Origin: Bradyrhizobium sp. B124
Lineage (GTDB): Bacteria > Pseudomonadota > Alphaproteobacteria > Rhizobiales > Xanthobacteraceae
Assembly (NCBI RefSeq): GCF_038967635.1
Contig: NZ_CP152413.1
Span: 7,940,001-8,004,000 of the forward strand
Reading direction: 5' to 3'
Length of the DNA: 64,000 bases
The notes beneath the pieces are model-generated. The model saw nothing but the letters and a program-made list of their open reading frames with translations. It was not told the origin of the DNA and made no database searches. This document shows, piece after piece, positions 28,224 to 36,572 of the stretch (its first letter is position 1; each line of letters begins with the position of its first letter). The translations under genes and the position numbers were made by a program.

Positions 28224-28788
28224 ATGTCCAACCCATGGGATTCGTTTCCGTTGCCTCGCCGTGGGGACGATTCCGCGAGCACCACGCACGAATGGTTCGG
28301 AAGGGCCGTGGGTCAATGGGTGCACGTCGAGTTTCAGATGTTGTATTCCCTATTCGTCGGGAGCCCGCGCATGGGGGAGGCTGTGAAGGAATTCGCCGCC
28401 GGCGTCACCTCAAGCAGAGGCTAGATCGTCTCCGCTCGAAGGCGGCGGGCTTTTTCGAAGTAAGGGACCTGCAGGCGTTCCGGACCGAATTCGAGGCTGT
28501 GTGCGTGGCGGCCGAAGGTTTGCGAAGTGACGCAATGAAATCGCCCACTCCGTGGTCTTTCCGAGCGTCTTTCTGCCGTCGTTCATCGAGGACCGGGTCA
28601 GTGGTTTCGACCAGCGGTGGGCCTTGGCACCCCCGTACTACTCGCTGAAGGATTTTGACGACCAAGGCTTTCCAAAGTACGCCTATACCTCTCGCGAGTT
28701 GAGCGTGTTGGTCGACCGATTTGCTGAGTTCAAGAGGAGGATGGAGAACTTGGAGACCGCGCTGCTCGGCGCGGTCCGCGGTCCGTGA
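28224..28788 (+). pseudogene. HEPN-like protein, broken by two frameshifts
   Basis: Three frames in sequence make one protein of about 187 residues. They read MSNPWDSFPLPRRGDDSAST ... FAAGVTSS, then RLRSKAAGFFEVRDLQAFRT ... AAEGLRSD, then RNEIAHSVVFPSVFLPSFIE ... MENLETALL. The RNEIAH string fits the R-x4-H motif of HEPN ribonuclease-type domains often found in defence and toxin genes. Each junction needs one indel, so the gene is probably inactive unless the frameshifts are sequence errors. HEPN assignment rests mainly on the motif. Confidence 0.45.
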
Positions 28789-28859
28789 GGGCAAAGGCGT
28801 CTTCTAGCTCTCCAACACTATGCCATCCTGATGAACGGCTATGGCGCTGCCTTGATCCG

Positions 28860-29486
28860 CTACTCGGCGGTCAAATTCGTTTCCTTCGGCACGTCGCGGG
28901 CATTCGTGCTGAGCAGACATCGCATCGCGCGCGCCGCGGGCGTGAACGCCTTGTCGTAGGAAAAGGCATGCCAGTCGATGTTCTCTCGGGCACCCAATTG
29001 ATCTTGGTGAAGCATGTCTCTGACGCTCTTCACAGTGTCGACGTCCTCGCCGAGGTTGGACTTCGCCTCGGGATCGAATTTCTTCGTTAGAGAGGGCTTC
29101 CACTGTCCGATCGGGATGCGGTTGGCGTCGGATCCGTCAAGACCGTTCTCCCTCAGCCATAGCGCGGAGCCCAGCCCTTCGCATATCGAAAACATGCCAA
29201 CGCAGAATTCGAAGTTGAGCATGTGGAAGTAGGACTCGAACAGGAGTTTGCCCTGCTTTGCGTGAGGAACAATGAGTGCGGCCTTCATCTCCAACCCGAC
29301 GAGAACGTGTTTGAGATTGGAGATCAGTCGTCGCCGCACTTCCTGATGCAGACCCTCCGGCAGACATGTTCGGATCCAGGCCTCCCAATCGGATGCGGTC
29401 GAGAGGTTGACGTAGCCTGAGGGCTTCTCGGGCAGCTCGATTAGGTAGAACAAGTTCGGTCTCCGTGCGTTGTGTTTGCCCCGCAA
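28860..29486 (-). CDS. Uncharacterised conserved-looking protein (208 aa)
   Basis: I do not recognise a named family. The protein has RPNLFYLIELPEKPSGYVNL near the start, a helical middle (LISNLKHVLVGLEMKAALIV, YFHMLNFEFCVGMFSICEGL) and a C-terminal SVRDMLHQDQLGARENIDWH. It is all helical in appearance and soluble. The R-D-x-L-H segment recalls HEPN proteins, but the spacing is not canonical. It follows the SRAP relic by 43 bp on the same strand and may be co-transcribed with it. Confidence 0.55.
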   Translation of the reverse strand: MRGKHNARRPNLFYLIELPEKPSGYVNLSTASDWEAWIRTCLPEGLHQEVRRRLISNLKHVLVGLEMKAALIVPHAKQGKLLFESYFHMLNFEFCVGMFSICEGLGSALWLRENGLDGSDANRIPIGQWKPSLTKKFDPEAKSNLGEDVDTVKSVRDMLHQDQLGARENIDWHAFSYDKAFTPAARAMRCLLSTNARDVPKETNLTAE

Positions 29487-29529
29487 CCTTCAGGAGAGCG
29501 TGCCTTGAGATCGCAGTCAATCTGCTTCG

Positions 29530-30252
29530 TTACGCGGGCGCCGCGAGATCTTCTATCTCGCCGGTCGCGACGATCTGCAGCGCGCCGTCAGGCAAAGGCC
29601 GCTGCAGCGCCTTGGCTTCGTCCCACGGGGCGCGTATCCAGACGTCGTACTCGTCGACCCTCGTCAGGATCACCGGCATCGCCTTTGGATGCACGCGCTT
29701 CACCTCAGCGTTCGGCTCGGTCGTCAGGAACGCGTACATGTCGGCGGTGACTTCGCCTTCTTTCGCTTTGCGGACCGACGTCCAGTTCGTCCAGATCCCG
29801 GCGAAAGCGGCGAGGAGGCGAGACTCATCGAGCGCGAACGGGCACCTTCTTGCCGTCGATCGTGTCGTATTCCGAGAACGAGGTGAGAGGCACAAGACAG
29901 CCATTGTCTGGCCCTAGCCACCGCTTCCAGTGGCCGCTGCTGGTGTTGCGGATGTTGGTCGTCCCGCTGTCCGGCTCTCGCCGCAGCAGCTCCTTGAAAT
30001 CAACCGCCTTGCCCTTCGCCTCCAGCTTCTGGGCCCGCTTCTTCGTCGCGTCCATGAGGGCCTTCGACGACGACGGCACGCCCATCTCGCCATGACTGTC
30101 TCTCTGCCATCGGACCCGTTGCGAACGATCGGTGCCGGATAGTCCGGGAAGATGCCGGGCATGCTGGGCAAGTTGCCGACGCTGCTGTTGAGGGCTCCGA
30201 ATAGCCGACGGATCGCGTCAACGTTCTTGGTCATGCTGTAGAGGTTGCACAT
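29530..30252 (-). pseudogene. SOS response-associated peptidase (SRAP/YedK), frameshifted
   Basis: The SRAP domain is spread over three frames. It begins MCNLYSMTKNVDAIRRLFGA with the catalytic Cys2, runs to MARW, continues in another frame as [20 protein letters not shown] and [12 protein letters not shown], and finishes in a third as [20 protein letters not shown] ... [23 protein letters not shown] proteins form a DNA-protein crosslink with abasic sites through Cys2. Two indels (near 30085 and 29840) break the gene. It follows the upstream small gene by one base. Confidence 0.75.
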
Positions 30253-30253
30253 C

Positions 30254-30623
30254 TCAGGTCTCCGGCGCGGCCTGGCGGGCGCGTGGCGCGAGTTGAAGCA
30301 GTGTCGCGGCCGGCCGACGGTTGGCCTTTGCGCACTTGCTGCAGCGAAGCCGGCCGGCCAGATCGTGGACGAAGGTCGTCGGCGGGTGGAGTAGGGCCGA
30401 GAGGTCGACCTCCCGCCGGGTCTTGCAGCGGGAGCATTCGATCTCAAGCCAAGGATAGCCGCCGTTGACCGCCTGGTCGATTGTCGGCGACGGATCGATC
30501 GGGCCCCCATCGGCGCACATTTTTTCGTTCCAGGATTCGCAACCCAGCTTGTCGGCTTGACGGATCAGGGCTTCGCCTTTGTCCCGAGCATCGGCGGCCT
30601 GTGCGGCAAGGATCGTCGTCATC
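30254..30623 (-). CDS. Small Cys-rich (zinc-ribbon-like) protein
   Basis: This is a protein of about 122 residues starting MTTILAAQAADARDKGEALI. It has two CxxC pairs (ECSRCKT and RCSKCAK) separated by about 35 residues, fitting a zinc ribbon, and a basic tail. A much longer in-frame extension to 31147 has poor protein character and overlaps the next gene, so it is rejected. The neighbours are an SRAP gene one base downstream and another CxxC protein upstream. Function unknown. Confidence 0.55.
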
Positions 30624-30732
30624 ACGCCGGCCCTCCCCAATTCCTTGGTGAGCGCCTTACGGTCGCCGCCGCTGAGGGGGTCGGGTGGTGTTTCGGTGCC
30701 ATAGCAGCATCCAGTAGCGGCCGCGCCGGCGA

Positions 30733-31110
30733 CTACTCGAACGCAGGCCAGCAGCCGTCCTCTTCGTGCCGCCCCGTGCGTTGTTGGCAGGTGTTGTCGA
30801 GCAGGCGCTGACCGACCTCCTTCCAGACCGCCTGCGGTCCGTACAATCGCACGGCGTCCGCTTTCTGAATCTCGACGATCCGACTGCACCTGCCGCAGGT
30901 GACCCGCAGCAGATGGCGTGCGATCTGAGAGAGACGCTGCGTCCGGATGGACGGGGCGGGCTGCCTGGCGTCGGCGCCCGCGTCCCGTAGGAGGGCGTCC
31001 CAATACGCAGGCGGCAACGGATCCGCCGGGCCGACCGCGGGCGCAGTAGGGCTGTTCTTGCCGACCGAAGACTGCCCGGCGAGCTTTTCCATCTCTGTTC
31101 TGGTCGGCAT
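30733..31110 (-). CDS. Small Cys-containing protein of unknown function
   Basis: The 125-residue protein starts MPTRTEMEKLAGQ. It has RVTCGRCSRIVEIQKADAVR and LLDNTCQQRTGRHEEDGCWP, four Cys plus a His that could bind zinc. It heads a short minus-strand run with the 30254 gene and the SRAP relic. It resembles small conserved rhizobial proteins of this pattern, but no function is known to me. Confidence 0.55.
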   Translation of the reverse strand: MPTRTEMEKLAGQSSVGKNSPTAPAVGPADPLPPAYWDALLRDAGADARQPAPSIRTQRLSQIARHLLRVTCGRCSRIVEIQKADAVRLYGPQAVWKEVGQRLLDNTCQQRTGRHEEDGCWPAFE

Positions 31111-31296
31111 GCGCCAGCTTGCGGGTCGATCTGCTGCTATTCCTCATGAGAATATAACGCGAACAGAGAGTCTAGTCGGACTTTGATGGCCGTGGCTGGG
31201 GATTTCGTGCGCGGAACGGCGACCGTCGCGTGCATCTGCGAGCCCGCGCCACTACATGCTGATCGAGGAAATTGCGTGATCAGGGCCGGGAATTTC

Positions 31297-31977
31297 ATGA
31301 CGAAGAAGGGCGGATCGCAGAAGCTGAAGGAGCAGAACCGAAGACAGCTTTGGCTGATCATCGCCGCGAACGCCATCGTGTTCGGTGTGGCGTGCCAGTG
31401 GTCGACGTTCGAACTGTCCGGGATCAAGGCGGCACTTACGGGTGCTGCGAACCTCCTGCCAGTAGGCCTCGCCGTCGTGGTCACCACCATCGCGAACGGT
31501 CTCCTGAACTCGGCGACGAAGGAGCGTCTGGTGTTTCTGCGGTGGAGCGACGTTCTGCCCGGACACCGCGCCTTCAGCGTCCACGCGAAGGCCGATCCCC
31601 GGATAGACTTCACCCGGCTGCAGCGGGCCTGCGGCAACAAGGTGCCGAGCGACCCCAAGGAGCAGAATAGCCTCTGGTATCGGTTCTATCTCGAGGTCCA
31701 GGACGTCCCCGCCGTCCTGCAGGTGCACCGCGACTATCTGCTGCTACGCGACTACACGGGTCTGGCCGCGCTGTTCCTGATCGGGTTCGGCATCGCGGCG
31801 CTGTTCCTCGTCGCCCAGTGGAAGGCGTTTGGCGTCTACCTCGGCATTCTGCTTTTCCAGCTGATCGTCGTCAGACACGCCGCGGCGACCTACGGCGTCC
31901 GGTTCGTCTGCACGGTGTTGGCCCAGAAGGCCGGAAAGCCGACGGCTCCTAGCGCCGCCAAAAAATCACCCGCATGA
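31297..31977 (+). CDS. Four-transmembrane protein, putative membrane effector
   Basis: The 226-residue membrane protein begins MTKKGGSQKLKEQNRRQLWL; an in-frame start at 31183 adds a poorly convincing leader. TM segments are at about 18-36, 46-68, 154-175 and 177-195, with a ~85-residue soluble part between the pairs (HAKADPRIDFTRLQRACGN ... VHRDYLLLRDY). The 2TM-soluble-2TM layout recalls membrane-disrupting effectors of nucleotide-signalling defence systems, though I cannot name a family. It converges on the E2-E1-JAB gene and overlaps its 3' end by 29 bp. Confidence 0.6.
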   Translation: MTKKGGSQKLKEQNRRQLWLIIAANAIVFGVACQWSTFELSGIKAALTGAANLLPVGLAVVVTTIANGLLNSATKERLVFLRWSDVLPGHRAFSVHAKADPRIDFTRLQRACGNKVPSDPKEQNSLWYRFYLEVQDVPAVLQVHRDYLLLRDYTGLAALFLIGFGIAALFLVAQWKAFGVYLGILLFQLIVVRHAAATYGVRFVCTVLAQKAGKPTAPSAAKKSPA

Positions 31978-34357
31978 AGCCGGGCCGGCGTCGCGGCGGA
32001 TCGACCACGACTGGCGGGCTCGTCGACTCGAAGAGGTGAGGCCGGATCTCCTCCGGTGTCACGATGGTCACCAGAGTGGGCTGGCCGACGCGGTCGAGAA
32101 TGGATCTCAGGCTGATGACCGCGGTCTTGTCCGTGTCGCTGAGATCAGACCCGCCTGCCGGATGCGTGTGCCACTCGCCGACGTAGGTGAGCAGACCGCC
32201 GGTCCGGCGTTCGACCCGACCGAGAGCCTCCGGCAGTTTCTCGGTGCCGCGCGTAAACACCCAGGGCGTACCTCTGCTGTCGGGCGGAGCTGGGACCAGA
32301 CGGGTCACGTAGATCGTCTTTCTCGTCGCGCCCAGGCGGCCGACCAAGATCCCGCCGGTCTCGCTCGGACTGTGCCGCCGCATCAGTTCCGACATCTCCC
32401 TCGCCGCGGTCGCCGCGATCCGGATCTGCCATCCGTAATCGGCGCCGAGCACCACCGTCGGGCCGATGGTCCGCGCGCTCGCGCGACTGTCGCCTTCCTG
32501 GCTCAGGAAGCTCAAATTAACGAGCCCGTCGGTCCGCGCCGGGCCGTCCTTGGCCAAATAGGGCCGCAGCCGGCGGGTGGCTGCCGCGGCGTGGAAAGAC
32601 ACAACCTCGTCGGCCAAGCGCATGGTCGCAGAACTGCAACTCAATCCGACCTGGATGTCCTCGAGTCCGCCGGATCCGACGCGATCGTCGCGCGTCGACC
32701 TGACCTCTTCCAGCCAGGCGGCGACCGCGTTGTCCTCGATCGCGGAATCGTAGATCAGCGTCTGAAGGTCGTCGATCCGAGGATTGCGTCCTACTCCCTC
32801 GATCGACAGCAGTCCGAGCTTGCCGCGATGCGCGATCTCGGCGCGGTGGACGCGCACCGTGGCAGGAAGAGCGGCGTCGCGGAGCGCGTTGAACACGATG
32901 TTCGATGCCGTCATATCGACCAGGTTGGCATAGCCGTCGAAGAAGGCGGGCTTGCGCAATCGGGAAAGCGCGGACGTGTTCTTGCCTTCGATGGGAAGTT
33001 CGCCTTGGCCGGGATAAAGTTTGATGAGCTCATCCTTTAGGGCTTCCGCCTTCGACAGGCCGACGGCGCGGCCGCCCAGCGCGTGTCGGACGAGGTTGTG
33101 AGGCGCGATCTTCGCGTTGTCGACGATCTTGAGCGCGACGCTGCCGCTCCGGGCGAGATGGCTCGCGACCTTCGAGCCCAGCGCGCCGGCGCCGAAGATA
33201 ACCGTAGGTTCCGCGGCTCCATCGGCGGGAAGGGCCGAGATCTCGCGGGCGAACGCCGGCGTCAGCGGAGTGCGATGGTCGGCGAACCAGACGCGAGCCG
33301 CTGGATCCCATGCGCCGTCCTTCGGCCAGTGATCTCCGGCGGCGGAGACCAGGAAGTTCAGCAGTTCGACGTCGGACGCTCTGCCCAGAACCTGTTGGGG
33401 GCGCCTGACGGCAAGCACGATCGGGACGCCGCCGAAGAGGTGGAGCTCGTTGACGAGATACGAAGCCATCGCGGCCCGGAGCGGAAACCCGAGTGCTTCG
33501 GCCCAGGTCTCCAGATCTCCGAGCGTCGCTGGCAACTCGCCGAAATGTTGCCTACAGATGTCGGCCTCTGGCGTCCACAGCAGCAGGCCGAAGAGGCGGC
33601 GCTGGAATTGTCCCTTGTACTCCGGCTTTTCGGCCATTTCGTTCAGCACGTTGGCGACGATCTTGTGCTGTTCGAGGTTGTCGGCGGCGGCGAAGGCCGC
33701 ATGCCTGATGGTGTATTCGGTCTCGCCGATCTCGGCCTTGCTCTCGGTGTCGAGCAGTTCGTAGGCGACGACGGCACTGCCTGCGGTCCCGCCCTGCGCT
33801 GCGCGGAGCTCTGCGGCCTTTGCGAGGAACGCCTCGGGCGGGTAGACGAAGGTGCCGAACGTGTCCGGAGAACGGGTCGGCTCGAAGCCGTCTCCTTCCG
33901 GGACCAGGCGGTTGCGAGCGGCGTCGCGCAGCCAGCCCCGCGCCCGTTCCACCAGGTCGGTCACCGTGTGCTCGGCGAACCAGGTATCGATCGAACCGCG
34001 GTGCAGGCAGAGCGACGCCGGCACGTTGGGCGGCGTCGGGTTGAGGTGGGGAAACGCGGTCTTGGAGAAGTCGCGGCGGTCCGAATAGACCCGCGGCGCC
34101 AGGTAGGGAAACGACTTCTTGGAGAACAGCAGCACCAGCGGCTCGCGCTTGCGGATGTCGACGCCGTTGACGGGGCCGCGCCCCGGCAGTTCGACGTTGA
34201 CCGAGATCGGCACGGCGACATAGGTGTCGTTCCACTTCAGAACCGGAACGGCCTGAGCGGGGTACTTCGCGCGCAACTCCGCCACCGCCGAGCGGATCGC
34301 AGGCGACAGGCTGTCTTCGTTTTCTTTTTCCTGTGGCGTGGAGTGCAGTTCATCCAT
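31949..34357 (-). CDS. Fused ubiquitin-like E2-E1-JAB protein
   Basis: The 802-residue protein has three parts. An N-terminal E2-like domain (about 20-155) has candidate catalytic Cys117 in NVPASLCLHRGSIDTW. A ThiF/E1 domain (about 380-600) has the nucleotide loop FGAGALGSKVASH at ~388-400, Asp413, and a candidate Cys574 in GLSCSS. A C-terminal JAB/JAMM protease (about 640-780) has Glu667, His730, His732, Ser740 and Asp743 in the order HxHP-x6-SxxD. Such fusions are known in bacteria; in CBASS the separate Cap2 (E2-E1) and Cap3 (JAB) attach and remove a protein's C-terminal Gly. Its ATG overlaps the MBL gene stop by 8 bp, so the two are translationally coupled. Confidence 0.88.
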   Translation of the reverse strand: MDELHSTPQEKENEDSLSPAIRSAVAELRAKYPAQAVPVLKWNDTYVAVPISVNVELPGRGPVNGVDIRKREPLVLLFSKKSFPYLAPRVYSDRRDFSKTAFPHLNPTPPNVPASLCLHRGSIDTWFAEHTVTDLVERARGWLRDAARNRLVPEGDGFEPTRSPDTFGTFVYPPEAFLAKAAELRAAQGGTAGSAVVAYELLDTESKAEIGETEYTIRHAAFAAADNLEQHKIVANVLNEMAEKPEYKGQFQRRLFGLLLWTPEADICRQHFGELPATLGDLETWAEALGFPLRAAMASYLVNELHLFGGVPIVLAVRRPQQVLGRASDVELLNFLVSAAGDHWPKDGAWDPAARVWFADHRTPLTPAFAREISALPADGAAEPTVIFGAGALGSKVASHLARSGSVALKIVDNAKIAPHNLVRHALGGRAVGLSKAEALKDELIKLYPGQGELPIEGKNTSALSRLRKPAFFDGYANLVDMTASNIVFNALRDAALPATVRVHRAEIAHRGKLGLLSIEGVGRNPRIDDLQTLIYDSAIEDNAVAAWLEEVRSTRDDRVGSGGLEDIQVGLSCSSATMRLADEVVSFHAAAATRRLRPYLAKDGPARTDGLVNLSFLSQEGDSRASARTIGPTVVLGADYGWQIRIAATAAREMSELMRRHSPSETGGILVGRLGATRKTIYVTRLVPAPPDSRGTPWVFTRGTEKLPEALGRVERRTGGLLTYVGEWHTHPAGGSDLSDTDKTAVISLRSILDRVGQPTLVTIVTPEEIRPHLFESTSPPVVVDPPRRRPGFMRVIFWRR

Positions 34358-35492
34358 AGGTCTGCGGCGTACTCGCGACCTTTTTGACAGCGTCGTCGAC
34401 GTGATCGACGTCCTCCGGATCCAGCAGTACCGGCCCGTTTTCGCTCATTTCGAACGTGGTCGGCAGCGCGCGCTTTTCGTCTCCCACCTCAGCGAGGCTG
34501 ATGAAATTCTCCTCGCCGACGACGTCTTCGTACTCCTCCTTAGCCGCGAAATGCGGAGGATTGTCGTCGTCGTCCTTGATCGGCTTGCACGACGCGATCA
34601 CGCGCGCGCCGTCGAGACCCTTGCCGAGGATGGCGAGCGAGTCCTCGGCCGGAACCTTGTTGTACTTGTACTCTTCCTCGCTGAAGAAGGTCCACGAACA
34701 GTGGTGCGGCGCGAGGAAGAGATCGAACGCCAACTTGTCGTCGTCGCTGAGTTCCAGAATCTTCGACCAGATCGCCGCGCCGGCGTCGCCGCCGAACATC
34801 GCGAGGCCGGCGTTCTTGGTTCCGCCAACGTCGAAGCAGGCCTGTAGCACCACGCTGGTGTCGTTGCGATCGGCCAGCTTGTCGTCGACCTCCTTGCGGA
34901 ACGGCGCATGGACGAAGAAGCGAAAATCCTTCTTCGTCTTGCGGTCGATGACGTCGATGTAGTTGCCCGGCGTAATGACCAGCTCGCCGAGCCCCTTATA
35001 GGCCGGGTTGTTGCTATGACCGACGACGCGGATGCGGTTGCCGGCGTCGTTGCGCACGGACGAATTCGCGAGATGGAGATCGATGCGGCGTTGCGCTTCC
35101 TTCTTGAACGCCTTAGCCCACTTCGACAGCTCGCCCTCATGGTTCGCGAAAATACGGTGGGTGAACCAGAGCTCGTCGATGAGGATCAGATCTTCCTTGG
35201 AGTGTTTCACCGTATATTTGGACGGGTCGCCCGTGTAGAACATCGTGTCGAAGCCGCGGCAGTGATCCTGGTCGGCGTGGGTCAAGATGAACACGTCGAC
35301 GTGGGGAATCTTGCCGCCGAGCTTCTTGCCGAAATCGAGCAAGTGCTGATGCACGTCGTAGCGGCTGGGGTCGTCTTCATCGCTGGCTTCTTGGGTGGTG
35401 TTGCAGTCGATGATGATCTGGGTGTTGTCGCTGAGGGTGATCAGCGAGCAGTCGCCGTTACCGACGGGGAAATAGGTGATGCGCGGGTCCAT
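34350..35492 (-). CDS. Metallo-beta-lactamase-fold hydrolase coupled to E2-E1-JAB
   Basis: The 380-residue MBL-fold protein has the metal motif THADQDHC (His72, Asp74, Asp76, His77), preceded by VGNGDCSLITL as in ComEC/Rec2-like MBLs. LFLAPHHCSW supplies a later His pair. There is no signal peptide, so it should be cytoplasmic. It is first in a two-gene operon with the E2-E1-JAB fusion. The C-terminus ends VASTPQTYG, so the last residue is glycine, which E1/E2 enzymes need on a conjugated protein. That this MBL is the conjugated protein is inference. Confidence 0.85.
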   Translation of the reverse strand: MDPRITYFPVGNGDCSLITLSDNTQIIIDCNTTQEASDEDDPSRYDVHQHLLDFGKKLGGKIPHVDVFILTHADQDHCRGFDTMFYTGDPSKYTVKHSKEDLILIDELWFTHRIFANHEGELSKWAKAFKKEAQRRIDLHLANSSVRNDAGNRIRVVGHSNNPAYKGLGELVITPGNYIDVIDRKTKKDFRFFVHAPFRKEVDDKLADRNDTSVVLQACFDVGGTKNAGLAMFGGDAGAAIWSKILELSDDDKLAFDLFLAPHHCSWTFFSEEEYKYNKVPAEDSLAILGKGLDGARVIASCKPIKDDDDNPPHFAAKEEYEDVVGEENFISLAEVGDEKRALPTTFEMSENGPVLLDPEDVDHVDDAVKKVASTPQTYG

Positions 35493-35911
35493 TGCAGCTT
35501 CCCGAATCTAGAGGACGTGATTGAAACTGGCGGTTGAAATGGCTTCGGCCAGACCCTGCCGCAAGAGGGCGAAAGCCCAATATTTCCTTGGAAAAGAGTG
35601 GTTTGAATCGTTGACTTCGAGAGAATCGGTCGATGATCTCGAGGCCAGCGCCTCATGCGAACACGCGATCATCGGGTGAGCCGACAGACCAGTCGCTAGT
35701 CCTACCTCGCGTCATCAGGGAATGCCCGACGAGCCTGGTTCGCGACCGGGCGGAGAGTGCCGCGTCCATTCCTTTGGGCCGGGTTGTTGTACCTTGCCGG
35801 GCGCGGCCGCATTATGCGGCAATCCCGTATGGTAGAGGTGGGGGTAATAGTGATCGCGCCGAAGCGTCCCGTCGCCCCTTTCACCCCGCAAAAGGCCTCG
35901 TTTGGTAACAG
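35493..35911. other. Gene-free stretch upstream of the MBL operon
   Basis: These ~420 bases hold no supportable gene. The promoter of the MBL/E2-E1-JAB operon must lie near 35500-35600; no distinct motif was seen. Confidence 0.35.
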
Positions 35912-36243
35912 ATGGTAGCGTCGAAAAGGGTCATATTTGGTCGCTTCGTTGAGCAGGCGGATCGTGGGCAGTGGACGCCATTGCCAGAATGTCTCGACGA
36001 TTTCATTGACGAGAGCAATCCTGTTCGCGTGATCGACGTGTTTGTCGATGCGCTCGATTTGGCTGCGGTGAGCTTTGAGGGGGGGAGCCGGCGGCGACTG
36101 GTCGGCCATCGTACCATCTCTCGGTTCTCCTCAAGCTTTACATTTAGGGCTATCTGAACCGGGTGCAGTCGAGCCGGCGGCTCGAACGCGAGGCCGGACG
36201 CAATGTCGAGGTCATGTGGCTGCTGGGTCGGCTCGCACCCCAT
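35912..36243 (+). pseudogene. IS1182-family transposase 5' remnant
   Basis: The N-terminal signature LPECLDDFIDESNPVRVIDV FVDALDL is clear in frame from 35912 (written here with a break). After a frameshift the DNA still encodes YLNRVQSSRRLEREAGRNVE and MWLLGRLAP. No catalytic domain follows. The relic abuts decayed dppC sequence at about 36250-36290. Confidence 0.75.
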
Positions 36244-36289
36244 TCCAGATGACTAGTGGCGTTGTGCAGCCCACCACAACCGGCTGGCA

Positions 36290-36572
36290 ATTGCGCGCGG
36301 GCTGTCGACCCAGGCTGGATCGTGACAAGGGCCCTCGCTCTTTTTGGACAAATTCTGCTCGATATCGAGCTTAGGGCCCTTGTGCTATCGTGCGTCCGCG
36401 GCTCTTCAGCTTGGCTGAGGATCGAGGCGCGTGCGACTATCTCACCCCTGAACGCTGGATGCTCGTCCTGCTATGCAGGAGCCTTCAATGACGTCATTCG
36501 GTGAGCAGCAGAGCGAACAGGTCGCCGAGAGATTATAATGCGGGCTATTGAGCACGCGACCATGAGGCCGCT
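36290..36572 (+). pseudogene. Relic of the 3' end of a dppC-type permease gene
   Basis: The DNA aligns by eye with 23520-23780 of the intact permease. Shared blocks are TGATCGTGAC (the intact copy TTGATCGTGAC), then TGCTCGA, then GCGACTATCTCACCC and CTGGAT-CTCGT-CTG. Reading frame is lost. The relic runs straight into the intact phosphodiesterase gene, as the importer runs into the phosphodiesterase relic at 23787. Confidence 0.65.

Noticed and set aside
30254..31147. Long 297-codon version of the Cys-rich gene
   Set aside because: The part upstream of 30623 is low-complexity Arg/Gly-rich and overlaps the better gene at 30733-31110.
31297..31977. Call as a CBASS effector
   Set aside because: There is no CD-NTase nearby and no recognised sensor domain; only the membrane layout is similar, so it is kept as a putative effector.
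33083..34387. Long plus-strand open frame (434 codons) opposite the E2-E1-JAB gene
   Set aside because: It is the antisense shadow of a high-GC gene; no motif, and the minus-strand frame has three clear domains with catalytic residues.
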